The translations under genes were made by a program, and so were the position numbers. Positions 1-8,511 of a stretch of 64,000 bases of DNA are shown piece by piece. This DNA is from Clostridiaceae bacterium. GTDB lineage: Bacteria; Bacillota; Clostridia; Acetivibrionales; DUMB01. Below the pieces are notes generated by a model. The model saw nothing but the letters and a program-made list of their open reading frames with translations, made no database searches and had not been told where the DNA came from. Positions within the stretch are counted from its first letter, which is position 1. Every line of letters begins with the position of its first letter. The stretch spans positions 108,438-172,437 of the forward strand of contig DUMB01000081.1 of the NCBI GenBank assembly GCA_012840085.1, in the 5' to 3' direction.

Positions 1-232
1 CTTTGCACAGTTTCTTAACCTGCATTGCAGCCTTGATATCATAAGGACTTCTCATGGCAATTTTATAAGTCTTTATTCCCATTTTTCTAGCCTGTCTTAA
101 CATGGGCCCGTCTTCAGAATAAGCAACATGGAACTTGCACTTATTGTCATGCAATGCCTCTGCAAGAGATAATATGTACCTTTCTGACCCGCCCTTTCCA
201 GGATAGTTGATTAGATGCAAAACATTAAGCAT
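1..232 (-). CDS. Glycosyltransferase family 4-type protein, N-terminal part (runs off the window)
   Basis: Only the first 77 codons are present. The reading frame starts at the ATG at 232 and continues past position 1. The visible protein begins MLNVLHLINYPGKGGSERYI, then a helical stretch and a beta strand (FHVAYSEDG). This is the usual N-terminal Rossmann half of GT-B glycosyltransferases, including the GGSE turn that lies near the acceptor site. Its start overlaps the end of the upstream flippase gene by 8 bases, so the two are probably translationally coupled. That fits a cell-envelope polysaccharide role, with the sugar transferase and the lipid carrier flippase made together. The donor sugar cannot be told from this fragment, and the catalytic C-terminal half lies outside the window. 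Confidence 0.75.
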   Translation of the reverse strand, partial: MLNVLHLINYPGKGGSERYILSLAEALHDNKCKFHVAYSEDGPMLRQARKMGIKTYKIAMRSPYDIKAAMQVKKLCK

Positions 233-1769
233 TTGTTCCTCCAAATTTATTCTTAATTTTTTCAACAACTTCGACAGCCTCGTCCACTTTCAGCAAACAA
301 GCTACAACAAAATACACAACAACGCCTGCCAACACCGGAATAGCCAGCTTTAACCCCTTGTCCAGGAAAGCATGTCCAAAAATAAGCTGTTTTAATAACG
401 ACGTCAAGGGCAAAATCGATAATAACATTATACCACTTGAAACAGCAATTTTTAAAGTCGCAGAAAAAAGTATCCTTCCACCGAATGCACCCACCTTTTT
501 TCTCATCATAAGCAGTATAGTCAATGCTCCAACAGCTGTCGATATTGAGTAGGCAGCAGGAATTCCAAGAACGCCTAAAAAGTTGATGAGCACAAGGCTG
601 CTTGCAATATTCACCAGCATGATAACCACACCGTTTATAGCAGGCCTTTTTGTATCTTTTAAAGAATAAAAAGCTCTGTCTACAATTTCCTTTATTCCGA
701 TTCCTATTACTCCCGGAGAATACAGAGCCATCATATTACTTGCCAAAGATACGTTATCCGCCGTTACTTTTCCCCAGCCATAGAGAAAATCAATCAATTG
801 ATATCTTACTGCTATAAAACCTGACGCAATAGGCAAAAGGAAAAAGAGAACCACCTTCAGCACCTTCATCAGATTATCCTTAAAGCCTTCCATGTCATTC
901 CTGGCTGCAAGTACTGTAAATTTAGGGAAAAATACAGAAGTAATTGAATATATAAAGGCCAGCACTGCATAAAGTACGAGGTTTTGTACGGTGGTAAGCA
1001 GCGCCACCGTATCTTTGAAGTTTGCAGACAGTGTAGTATTAAAAAGCATGTTGAGCTGATAAGCTGAAGTGCCTATCAGGACAGGCGGTATAAGCCTCAA
1101 TGCATACCTTATATCCTCATCCCTGTAATTGAAAGAGATGCTGAACCTGTATTCAGTCCGCATAAGCGCCGGAATAAGGATCAACGCCTGGGAAGCGAGG
1201 CCAATAAATGTGGCAATTAACAGGCCTTTTACACCGAATTTTTCTCCCAAAAAAATAACATAAAATATAACAATCAGACTGCTTGGAACGCTTACAAAGG
1301 CCGGCATGTTGTAGCGGTCCATGGACTGGAGTATTCCCTGAAATATGTAATTAAGCCCGTAAAAAATCATTACCGGAAACATTATCCGTAATGAAGCAAC
1401 AGCAAAGCCAAAGCCTTCGAATTTGAACCTTGTAAGGGATATTATAAGCGGTGCAGCTGCCATCCCAACCAAAGTAAGTCCCATGGTGAAAACAACTGAA
1501 AGGCATGTAATATTATTCGCAAATTTGTAAGCCCTGTCTTTCTCCCCCGTTCCGATATAACCGGCAAATATGGGTATAACCACCGTCACCAGAGCAGTTC
1601 CGAAACTATTGAAAATGATGTTGGGAAGCTGCAGTGAATATGAATATATATCCATATAAAGATTAATGCCAAAATAGGCAATATAGACCATATTGCTCAC
1701 AAGAGACAAAAGCCTCGAGAATATCGTGATAAACATTACTATTCCAACTGTTTTTGCAGTACTTTTCAT
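225..1769 (-). CDS. murJ: MurJ/MviN-type lipid II flippase
   Basis: A 514-residue polytopic membrane protein of the MOP superfamily, predicted to move an undecaprenyl-linked cell-wall precursor across the membrane. The start MKSTAKTVGIVMFITIFSRLLSLVSN shows the conserved first helix with its Arg. Hydrophobic segments continue at regular intervals to the C-terminus, consistent with about 14 helices, and the length matches MurJ (about 510). The ATG at 1769 has a distant purine-rich element (GAAGGA), so initiation may be weak. The downstream gene overlaps it by 8 bases and encodes a glycosyltransferase. The substrate could therefore be a secondary polysaccharide precursor rather than lipid II. 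Family assignment is firm, substrate is inferred. Confidence 0.8.
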   Translation of the reverse strand: MKSTAKTVGIVMFITIFSRLLSLVSNMVYIAYFGINLYMDIYSYSLQLPNIIFNSFGTALVTVVIPIFAGYIGTGEKDRAYKFANNITCLSVVFTMGLTLVGMAAAPLIISLTRFKFEGFGFAVASLRIMFPVMIFYGLNYIFQGILQSMDRYNMPAFVSVPSSLIVIFYVIFLGEKFGVKGLLIATFIGLASQALILIPALMRTEYRFSISFNYRDEDIRYALRLIPPVLIGTSAYQLNMLFNTTLSANFKDTVALLTTVQNLVLYAVLAFIYSITSVFFPKFTVLAARNDMEGFKDNLMKVLKVVLFFLLPIASGFIAVRYQLIDFLYGWGKVTADNVSLASNMMALYSPGVIGIGIKEIVDRAFYSLKDTKRPAINGVVIMLVNIASSLVLINFLGVLGIPAAYSISTAVGALTILLMMRKKVGAFGGRILFSATLKIAVSSGIMLLSILPLTSLLKQLIFGHAFLDKGLKLAIPVLAGVVVYFVVACLLKVDEAVEVVEKIKNKFGGTNA

Positions 1770-2007
1770 CTATTTTGCATATCCTTCCGCTAGTTTTTTA
1801 ATAATCATTTTATTTTCAAATAATTATATCACCAGCAGAGCAATAGTCCAATAGGGTTAAAAGGATAGTTATGTTGACATAATAAATGTTTTTGCTTAAA
1901 ATGTTTCCGGGAATACACGTTAATTTTTTGACACTTTATTACATACGCAAATGATTGTGATTTCAACACATTTGAGATATGGAGCCAGTGAGATAATGGG
2001 GCATGAT

Positions 2008-2230
2008 GGGGGGACAGTATTGGGAGGGACAGTTCTCAATTTTTCATATTAGGAGGGACAGTTCTCAATTTTTCATACTTATTGCTTCTGAAAGTTAAGA
2101 AATGCTTCCAATTGCGCGAAGTTGGGAAGTGCCCTCTATTATACGGAATATTATACGGAAGTTGAGAAGTGTCCTCTATTGTATGAAAGTTGAGAAATGT
2201 CCCATATTATAGAAATGTCCCCTATTATAT
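2008..2230. repeat. Cluster of decayed GGGACAGTTCTCAA repeats
   Basis: This fills the spacer between the murJ promoter region and the downstream oxidase gene. Two direct copies of a unit with core GGGACAGTTCTCAATTTTT start near 2026 and 2055, 29 bp apart. Decayed inverted copies (GTTGAGAAATGTCCC-like) lie near 2160-2203 and 2213-2223. The same core recurs at four other intergenic sites in this window. The rest of the spacer (1770-2007) is A+T-rich and shows nothing else that I can support. Confidence 0.65.
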
Positions 2231-2253
2231 AAAATACACAGGAGGAAAAGAAA

Positions 2254-2646
2254 ATGCAGGAAGTATACGAGTTTCTAAAGAAATGCGGAACATATTATCT
2301 GGCTACAGTAGAAGGCGATCAGCCAAGAGTCAGACCTTTTGGTACAGTGGATATTTTTGAGGGTAAGCTTTATATCCAGACAGGCAAAGTAAAAAATGTT
2401 TCCAAGCAGCTCCAGGCAAATCCAAAGGCAGAAATCTGTGCTTATGCCGACGGAAAGTGGCTTAGGGTAGCCGGCAAGCTTATCAGGGACGACAGAGTAG
2501 AGGCAAAAAAGCATATGCTTGATAATTATCCGGAACTTCAATCTATGTATTCAGCTGAGGATGACAATACAGAGGTTCTCTATTTTGAGGATGCAACAGC
2601 TACCTTCTATTCATTTACCGAAGAGCCAAAGGTAATCAAGTTTTAA
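2254..2646 (+). CDS. Pyridoxamine 5'-phosphate oxidase-like flavin-binding protein
   Basis: A 130-residue protein with the split-barrel fold signature of the PNPOx-like family. It opens QEVYEFLKKCGTYYLATVEG and follows with PRVRPFGTV, then KLYIQTGKVKNVSKQLQANP, the usual FMN-binding pattern of small clostridial members. A strong ribosome binding site (AGGAGGAAAAG) sits just ahead of the ATG. Small members of this family bind FMN or F420 and reduce varied substrates, so true pyridoxine biosynthesis is unlikely. It appears monocistronic. The next gene is a MocR-type regulator that itself binds PLP, but the hairpin between them argues against co-transcription. Biochemical role unknown. Confidence 0.85.
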   Translation: MQEVYEFLKKCGTYYLATVEGDQPRVRPFGTVDIFEGKLYIQTGKVKNVSKQLQANPKAEICAYADGKWLRVAGKLIRDDRVEAKKHMLDNYPELQSMYSAEDDNTEVLYFEDATATFYSFTEEPKVIKF

Positions 2647-2669
2647 GGAAGATTTTCCGCGAGACAAGG

Positions 2670-2727
2670 AGACAAGGGGACAGTTCTTCTGTCTGAAAGC
2701 TCAGACAGAAGAACCGTCCCCTTGTCT
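2670..2727. repeat. Long perfect-type hairpin, GGGGACGGTTCT family
   Basis: A 27-base-pair stem with one mismatch and a 4-base AAGC loop. The left arm contains AAGGGGACAGTTCTTCTGTC and the right arm its complement. It lies 23 bases after the oxidase stop and about 110 bases before the MocR gene. It could terminate or stabilise transcripts. It shares its core with the hairpin at 4380-4424, so I class it as a dispersed palindrome rather than a gene-specific terminator. Confidence 0.8.
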
Positions 2728-2750
2728 TGGAATATCCATTTTGCTAAAAT

Positions 2751-2762
2751 TGTATCGATACA
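2751..2762. promoter_or_regulatory. Palindromic candidate operator of the MocR gene
   Basis: TGTATCGATACA is a perfect 12-base palindrome 78 bases upstream of the MocR-type regulator start. GntR-family proteins bind such short palindromes or repeats and often control their own gene. No partner gene with the same site was seen in the window, so the assignment is tentative. Confidence 0.4.
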
Positions 2763-2839
2763 GTTGTTTTTGTGAACAATAATATTTGCGAATGACGACA
2801 TTCAATTCCACAATACATGATTTATAGGGAGTTGTTTTT

Positions 2840-4351
2840 ATGAGTGATATTCCAGGCTTGCTTGATTCCATTAAACTTGACAAAAATTCAAAAATACCCA
2901 TGTATATGCAGCTATGCAACAATATTAAAGAAATGATACAGCAAGGCATCCTGCTGCCCGATTTTAAGCTGCCTTCGGTACGGCAATTCAGGGATTCTCT
3001 TAAAATAAACCAGGTAACAGTGGTTTCTGCATTAAAGCTACTGGAAAATGAAGGATATGTATATACGAAACAAGGCAGCGGTACTTTTGTATCCCGCAGT
3101 ATACCTCCAGCATCATATAATGTTTCGGGTGATGCAAATCCAATTTCCGACGAGCTTTACCAGCAGGATGATACGTTTTTGATAAGTAACGGCCAAATAA
3201 AAATAGGGGCCAACACTGTAAACTTCGCCAGCGCAACTCCCACACCGGACCTTTTCCCCGTAGAAGATTTCAGGAAAGTACTTGATGAAGTGCTTGAGCG
3301 TGACAGGGGAAATGCTTTCGGGTATCAGGACAGCCAGGGTTTTTATCCTATTCGGGAATCAATACTCAGAATACTGCATAAATCAAATATAGCAACCACT
3401 CCTGAAAGTATTCAAATTATTTCAGGAGCTCAACAGGGTATAGATATTATTTCAAAAGCGCTTCTTGCACAGGGTGATTATGTAGTTACTGAAAGCCCCA
3501 CTTATACCGGTGCACTTGCAGTTTTTAAATCAAGAGGCGCCCATATAGTAGATGTTGAAATGCTGGAGGACGGACCTGACCTTGATATATTTGAATACAA
3601 CATAAAGAAATATCGTCCAAAGCTTGTGTATTCAATTCCTTCTTTTCAGAACCCAACCGGGTATTCCTACAGTAACAGAAAAAGAAAGGAAATTATCAAT
3701 CTGTCCGCCAAGTATGACTTTTATATACTGGAGGATGATTACGTAAGCGATCTTGACTTTGAAAACAGGAACTATCTGCCTCTTAAGGCTATTGATACAC
3801 ATGACAGAGTTATATTCATAAAAAGCTTTTCAAAAATATTCATGCCGGGCTTGAGGCTGGGATTCATGATAGTCCCGTCAAAACTGACAAACATTATTCT
3901 GCAGGCCAAGCATACAACGGATATATCCACTTCAGGCCTGATTCAGCGGGCTTTTGACCTCTACATCAGGGAAGGATACTGGGACAGGCATTTTAAATTT
4001 ATGTTCAATATATATAAGGAAAGGTATCTTAAAATTACCCAGGCACTTGACAGTTATCTGCCTGCCGGTGTCAGATTTTCAAGGCCTGGGGGCGGTCTGA
4101 ACATCTGGCTCAACCTTCCTTATGGCTTTCCAATTGAGACACTTATCAGGCAGGCAGCATCGGAAGATATTGTGTTTGCCCCGGGCAGAATTTTCTACAG
4201 CAGCCCGCACGTACAAAAGCTTGATAACATACGCCTGAGTTTTGCATCTGTATATATAGAACAGATTGAAGACGGTATCAGAAAATTATGCGATATGATT
4301 TCACGGCTGGGAAACAGTAAAGGCGAAAACAGGAGAATACCGCTGCTGTAA
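2840..4351 (+). CDS. MocR-family regulator: GntR-type HTH fused to a PLP-dependent aminotransferase-like domain
   Basis: A 503-residue two-domain protein. Residues about 14-85 form a GntR winged helix (LPSVRQFRDSLKINQVTVVSAL, then YVYTKQGSGTFV). Residues about 130-490 are a fold-type I aminotransferase domain with NPTG at 271-274, EDDY at 298-301 and the PLP-binding lysine at 332 in SFSK, followed by PGLRLG. MocR proteins are transcription regulators that sense PLP or an amino compound through the degenerate enzyme domain. The ATG has AGGGAG about 8 bases ahead. No biosynthetic target gene lies alongside, so the regulated pathway is unknown. An active aminotransferase cannot be excluded because the lysine is present. 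Confidence 0.9.
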   Translation: MSDIPGLLDSIKLDKNSKIPMYMQLCNNIKEMIQQGILLPDFKLPSVRQFRDSLKINQVTVVSALKLLENEGYVYTKQGSGTFVSRSIPPASYNVSGDANPISDELYQQDDTFLISNGQIKIGANTVNFASATPTPDLFPVEDFRKVLDEVLERDRGNAFGYQDSQGFYPIRESILRILHKSNIATTPESIQIISGAQQGIDIISKALLAQGDYVVTESPTYTGALAVFKSRGAHIVDVEMLEDGPDLDIFEYNIKKYRPKLVYSIPSFQNPTGYSYSNRKRKEIINLSAKYDFYILEDDYVSDLDFENRNYLPLKAIDTHDRVIFIKSFSKIFMPGLRLGFMIVPSKLTNIILQAKHTTDISTSGLIQRAFDLYIREGYWDRHFKFMFNIYKERYLKITQALDSYLPAGVRFSRPGGGLNIWLNLPYGFPIETLIRQAASEDIVFAPGRIFYSSPHVQKLDNIRLSFASVYIEQIEDGIRKLCDMISRLGNSKGENRRIPLL

Positions 4352-4379
4352 AGCGGAAGACATGACAGGGGACGGGCAT

Positions 4380-4424
4380 GACAGGGGACGGTTCTATGTC
4401 CATGACATAGAACCGTCCCCTGTC
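4380..4424. repeat. 21-bp perfect hairpin, GGGGACGGTTCT family
   Basis: GACAGGGGACGGTTCTATGTC is followed by a 3-base loop and its exact complement. A partial direct copy (CATGACAGGGGACGG) precedes it at about 4361, and CTGTCA-rich decayed copies follow to 4467. It sits between two convergent genes (MocR and hsp20), where it can act as a bidirectional terminator. The core is the same as at 2670-2727. Confidence 0.8.
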
Positions 4425-4467
4425 CTCTGCCCTGTCGCTCTGTCAACCCTGCTGTCAATCCTGTCAA

Positions 4468-4917
4468 TTATTGAATATCGATTCTATGTCCTTTGCTCTT
4501 GCGGTTTTCGTCTTTAGGAAGCGTGATGGTAAGAATTCCGTCATTGTACTTTGCCTTTACATCCTCGTGCTTAATGCTGTCTACATAGAAGCTTCTGCTG
4601 AAAGAACCGTACCTTCTTTCCTTTCTGATGTAGTTCTCTCTTTCTTCGTTTATAACTTCATTGCGCTGTACTGATATTGTAAGCACATCATCCTGTAAAT
4701 CAATCTTGATATCCTCTTTTCGCGCTCCGGGAATTTCAGCTTCAATTATATACTCCTTATCTGTCTCACGTATATCGGCTCTAATTGAACTGCCGGCTGC
4801 AAAAAAGCCAGGAAAAAACACATCATCAAAGAAATCTTCGAATATCGATCTGATCCCCCAGGGATCTCTTCTTGCCAAATTGTTTTCTCTTCTATTGAAT
4901 GGTGTAAGTCCAAACAT
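4468..4917 (-). CDS. Small heat-shock protein Hsp20 (alpha-crystallin family)
   Basis: An ATP-independent holdase chaperone of 149 residues. The preferred start is the ATG at 4917 (MFGLTPFNRRENNLARRDPW). It lies 9 bases after GGAGGTG. An in-frame TTG at 4932 would overlap that ribosome binding site. The N-terminal arm is Phe-rich (FEDFFDDVFFPGFF). The alpha-crystallin domain covers about residues 40-145, including AEIPGARKEDIKIDL, the RSFYVD strand and KYNDGILTITLPK, close to the family signature A-x-x-x-n-G-v-L. Two CtsR-type operators flank its promoter, so it is probably induced by heat or protein damage. The gene is monocistronic and followed by a strong hairpin. Confidence 0.95.
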   Translation of the reverse strand: MFGLTPFNRRENNLARRDPWGIRSIFEDFFDDVFFPGFFAAGSSIRADIRETDKEYIIEAEIPGARKEDIKIDLQDDVLTISVQRNEVINEERENYIRKERRYGSFSRSFYVDSIKHEDVKAKYNDGILTITLPKDENRKSKGHRIDIQ

Positions 4918-4965
4918 ATACGACACCTCCAAAATATTTTAATATATTTATTGTTTGTTTTTGTC

Positions 4966-5045
4966 TTTGACTATCTTTGACCTTCGCTTACATTATCTCA
5001 CACCGGTACTTATTATGCAAAATTTGTTTTTGACCTTATCTGACT
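4966..5045 (-). promoter_or_regulatory. hsp20 promoter flanked by two CtsR-type operators
   Basis: Read on the minus strand. The proximal site (4966-4982) is GGTCAAAGATAGTCAAA, an exact match to the CtsR heptad pair (A/G)GTCAAA-NAN-(A/G)GTCAAA. The distal site (5029-5045) is AGTCAGATAAGGTCAAA, with one mismatch. Between them lie a -35-like TTGCAT (5015-5020) and a -10 GATAAT (4992-4997) separated by 17 bases. Two CtsR dimers bracketing the promoter would give tight heat-inducible repression. Confidence 0.75.
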
Positions 5046-5091
5046 TTTATTTGGCAAAATATCTTATTTTGTGAAAATATCTGAATATTAC

Positions 5092-6654
5092 TCACAGTTT
5101 CATGTTATTTTGGTATTTTTTGAACCCTACCAATCTCAATAATTCTTCCTTATCCAAAGCACCAATTATAAAGTTCAGGGCCAAGCTTATTACTAAATTG
5201 CCCGCTACCGCAAGTACCACATTAATAATATAATTGTCTGTAAAAATTGAGAAAAAGCTGTATATATATTTTCCTGCAGCAAGAACAGCGATGCCCACAA
5301 TTCCCGGTTTAAAGACCCAGTTCCTGATGTCAAAATGCATTCCTGTAACTGAAGAGACTTTGTATAAATCAAGTATGCACACAATTGCCAGACTGATAAT
5401 CATACCCCATATATAGCCTTTGATTCCATACTTGGGGACACAGAAATACACAAAACATATTCTTATTATGTACCCTATTGAAGAGTTTCTGAGTGAGACA
5501 CCCTGTTTCCCGAGGCCGTTCATTATACCCAGAAGCGTCTGCTGAAGATATACAAAAATGCAGGTGAATGAGAGCAAACTGAGTATCCACCCTATGTCTT
5601 CTTTTTTGTAAAGTATATCTCCAATTTCTTTGGGATATGTCATGAATACTGCAGTAAACATAAAACCAAGCACAAATGTTATCTGTATTGACTTGGAGAT
5701 TCTATATACAGCCGCTCTGAGGTTCTTAAGCGACATGGCTTCTGAAATTGCCGGCACAAGAGTTGTAGCAAGAGATGATGTCACTATACACGGGAAGAAA
5801 ACAAGGGGCATTGCCATACCCGTCAGCCTACCGTACAGTTCAATACTGGTCTGATAATCATTTCCTCCTGCCAGCAACATCCTTGGTATCATTATATACT
5901 CTACTGCAGCCATTATAGAGGTGATAAACCTGTTAAAAGATATAGGTGTCGCTATGGTTATCATATTTTTAAAAATTACCCTTTTTCGCAAAATACCTGT
6001 CCTTGGAAGACGTTTTGATCTGTTCTTTCTCGCAAGATAAATTATATACAGCACCGCAAGATTTGAAACTTCCCCTATTGCCATGCCCGCTGTAGCGAGG
6101 GCACACGCGTACTCCAGCCCGAGTTTAAGAAAGTATGAAGCCATTAATAAGACAAGGCCTATTCTCACAATTTGCTCCACAATCTGCGAAATTGCTGTCG
6201 GTGTAACATCCTGCGTACCGTAAAAATATCCTTTCAGAGCAGAAGCGGTTGCAATAACCGGGATGCTCGGCAAAAGGACAAGTAAGGAAAAATAGGTCCT
6301 GTTATCCTTCAAAATTGTTTTAACAATGAAATCAACATTTAATGCAATGAGAACAGATATGATAATGCCGCAAATAAGTATAAAAACAGCGGCACAGGAG
6401 GTTATCCTCCTTAAATTGATATAGTGGCCCCTGGCTTCTTCTTCAGCAACCATCTTTGATACCGCTATGGATATTCCCGAGGTAAGGGTAAGAATTATCA
6501 GGGAATATACAGGCGAAATCAGCTGAAAAAGCCCCATACCTTCGGCCCCGATAAGATTTGAAAGGTATATTCTGTATATAAATCCAAAAATCCTTACAAT
6601 GAGCCCTGCTATCATAAGTATAATAGCACCGCTGAAAAATGACTTCTTAGACAT
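5092..6654 (-). CDS. spoVB: Stage V sporulation protein B-type polysaccharide flippase
   Basis: A 520-residue MOP-superfamily membrane protein (MATE-like polysaccharide exporter family). The N-terminus SFFSGAIILMIAGLIVRIFGFIYRI is the family hallmark, followed by NLIGAEGMGLFQLISPVYSL. About 14 hydrophobic helices run to the C-terminus. SpoVB in Bacillus is needed for spore cortex synthesis, probably moving lipid-linked peptidoglycan precursors during sporulation. The ATG at 6654 has GAGGTAG ahead of it. It is separate from the downstream hsp20 unit. Family membership is firm. Clostridia carry several paralogues, so the exact sporulation role is inferred. Confidence 0.82.
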   Translation of the reverse strand: MSKKSFFSGAIILMIAGLIVRIFGFIYRIYLSNLIGAEGMGLFQLISPVYSLIILTLTSGISIAVSKMVAEEEARGHYINLRRITSCAAVFILICGIIISVLIALNVDFIVKTILKDNRTYFSLLVLLPSIPVIATASALKGYFYGTQDVTPTAISQIVEQIVRIGLVLLMASYFLKLGLEYACALATAGMAIGEVSNLAVLYIIYLARKNRSKRLPRTGILRKRVIFKNMITIATPISFNRFITSIMAAVEYIMIPRMLLAGGNDYQTSIELYGRLTGMAMPLVFFPCIVTSSLATTLVPAISEAMSLKNLRAAVYRISKSIQITFVLGFMFTAVFMTYPKEIGDILYKKEDIGWILSLLSFTCIFVYLQQTLLGIMNGLGKQGVSLRNSSIGYIIRICFVYFCVPKYGIKGYIWGMIISLAIVCILDLYKVSSVTGMHFDIRNWVFKPGIVGIAVLAAGKYIYSFFSIFTDNYIINVVLAVAGNLVISLALNFIIGALDKEELLRLVGFKKYQNNMKL

Positions 6655-6752
6655 TGCTACCTCGTAAAAATATAATTCTTCTTAATTAATATTTTCAGAA
6701 GTGCATACTTATGACATACTGCTCATTAAACTCGTTAAACTAAGTTAAATCC

Positions 6753-7274
6753 CTATTCGAAATCGCAATGTTTTCTTTTAAGACGCTCTTGCCTTCGCTG
6801 CTCAGCCTCTAGGAAATCCTTCTTTTCCTGTTCTGTCTCGATAATCAGCGGTGGTACCGGAGTCGGTCTTCCATTTTCATCAAGGGCAACATATGTGATA
6901 TATGCCTTGTTTGTCAGAATAACGCTCCCGGTCTTGTAATTCTCCGCATATGCTCTTACGGTGACCTCCATTGATGTTCTGCCAACCCATGTAAGTTTTG
7001 CTTTCAGAATGACCAGTTCTCCCATTCTTGCCGGATGTCTGAAATCAAGGCTGTCAAGGGCAACAGTCGCCACAACCCTGCCCGAATGTCTGGAAGCTGC
7101 CATAGCTCCGGCAATATCTATCCAGTGCATGAGCCTTCCTCCCAACAGATTGCCCAATATATTTGTATCGTTCGGGAGGACAAGTTCCGTCATCTCTATT
7201 TGTGATGCGGATGGTGGCTTTCCACAGCAAATGCTGTTATTTTCATTATCATTGTTTTTTAGCACATCATGCAT
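6753..7274 (-). CDS. Acyl-CoA thioesterase, hotdog fold (YkhA/BACH type)
   Basis: Cleaves acyl-CoA thioesters to free acid and CoA. The preferred start is the ATG at 7274 (MHDVLKNNDNENN), 173 residues, because GGGAG precedes it and it overlaps the upstream gene by 8 bases. The hotdog core has LPNDTNILGNLLGGRLMHWIDIAG, the family motif with the catalytic Asp/Asn region. RVVATVALDSLDFRHPARMGE and ITYVALDENGRPTPVPPL follow, typical of the BACH family. The C-terminus is a charged helix rich in Arg, Glu and Lys. Four of its first residues or so (SICCGK) include paired cysteines unusual for the family. Why a thioesterase is coupled to a DNA-repair pair is unclear. Confidence 0.9.
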   Translation of the reverse strand: MHDVLKNNDNENNSICCGKPPSASQIEMTELVLPNDTNILGNLLGGRLMHWIDIAGAMAASRHSGRVVATVALDSLDFRHPARMGELVILKAKLTWVGRTSMEVTVRAYAENYKTGSVILTNKAYITYVALDENGRPTPVPPLIIETEQEKKDFLEAEQRRQERLKRKHCDFE

Positions 7275-8511
7275 TTCCAACACTCCCTGTCTTTCTCCTG
7301 AGCCGTTCAAGTCTTTTTTTCAAATCTTTATGATATATATTATTCATAATACCCATTCCGGCGCTTATTCTAACAGCCTCTTCTACAATTTCAAGTGCCT
7401 TGAAAGGGTCCTTTTTCTTATGCTCATAATACTTTGCCAGCTCTATCATAGGGAATATTTTGGGGATAGAAGGGTCTTTGAGCATATTGTTCCAGTGTTC
7501 AACAGCCTTTTCATAGTTTTTGCTTCTCTTGTAAATTTGAGACAGCTTTTTTGAGGCAGATTCCTTGACTATAATACTTTCGGCTCCCATACACGCCTCA
7601 AAGCAGTCTATAACATTCTGGTAATCGCCGCTTGATTCAAATATTTTGCCTATCCCTAGCAGCTCCCTGTCTCCGTCGGTTTCCGCCAACGGATTCTCAA
7701 GCATTGAGCATATCCTGTTCAAAAGTGACACCATTGACATTATGTCCAATTTATTATGCTTTATTACTCGTTTAATTCCCCTTGCGTCTCTGTCCTCAAG
7801 ATACTTGAAATATATTGAAGGTATCATAGCGCCTGGAACATCATCCGTCCTGCATTCTTCAAGCACTTTTTCCTCTATCGACACCAGGGAACAGCTTTCC
7901 AGCTTAAGCTTCCATATTTTTCTTGCGGGAAAAAGAAGATCCAGATGTACAGGTTCACTCATCGACGGTTTTATTCTGTTAAAAACAAATCTCGTATGAA
8001 GCAGATTCCAGTCAAAAGCTTTGCCGTTAAAGGTTATAAGCCCTTTATACTTTGACAGCAGCTCGTTAAGTGCAGTGAGCATGGCAGGCTCTTCGTCATA
8101 ATCCCTCATAAAAAACTGGCGCAGTACGAATTCTCCTTTTTCAAAAAATCCCGTTCCAACCAGAAACGCTACAGTGCCTGTTCCTCCGGAAAGCCCGGTG
8201 GTCTCAGTATCAAGAAACAAAAAATCCTTCAGACTCATATCATTATCAATATCACCGCAAATGTTCCTTAAAATACCGGTGTTGAGCGTTTCCGTATTCC
8301 CGATACTGCACCCGCCATAAATATATGATGCAGGATATCTTTCCTCTGTTACAAAACAGGAACCCTCGCCATTGCTGCATATAAACCCTTCCAAAAGTTT
8401 GTCTATATCAAAATTGCTGCGTACCGGCTCCTGCTGTCTTGCAACAGACTCCTTTTTCATAGCCAAGCTCTTTTTATACATTTCAAGCTTGCTTTTTAAG
8501 TCCTGGTACAT
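7267..8511 (-). CDS. mrfB: MrfB/YprB-type DEDD exonuclease with C-terminal TPR region
   Basis: A 414-residue protein. The N-terminal half holds an RNase H-like 3'-5' exonuclease domain: FLDTETTGLSGGTG (first acidic pair), FNGKAFDWNLL (middle Asp) and HNKLDIMSMV (His and last Asp). The C-terminal part (about 290-400) has TPR-like helices (SGDYQNVIDCFEACMGAES, NYEKAVEHWNNML). In Bacillus subtilis the homologue YprB, renamed MrfB, is a metal-dependent exonuclease acting with the MrfA helicase in excision of mitomycin C adducts. Here it overlaps the helicase gene by 16 bases, and GGAGGATAT precedes its ATG. Tight coupling supports the same two-protein pathway. Confidence 0.85.
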   Translation of the reverse strand: MYQDLKSKLEMYKKSLAMKKESVARQQEPVRSNFDIDKLLEGFICSNGEGSCFVTEERYPASYIYGGCSIGNTETLNTGILRNICGDIDNDMSLKDFLFLDTETTGLSGGTGTVAFLVGTGFFEKGEFVLRQFFMRDYDEEPAMLTALNELLSKYKGLITFNGKAFDWNLLHTRFVFNRIKPSMSEPVHLDLLFPARKIWKLKLESCSLVSIEEKVLEECRTDDVPGAMIPSIYFKYLEDRDARGIKRVIKHNKLDIMSMVSLLNRICSMLENPLAETDGDRELLGIGKIFESSGDYQNVIDCFEACMGAESIIVKESASKKLSQIYKRSKNYEKAVEHWNNMLKDPSIPKIFPMIELAKYYEHKKKDPFKALEIVEEAVRISAGMGIMNNIYHKDLKKRLERLRRKTGSVGNA

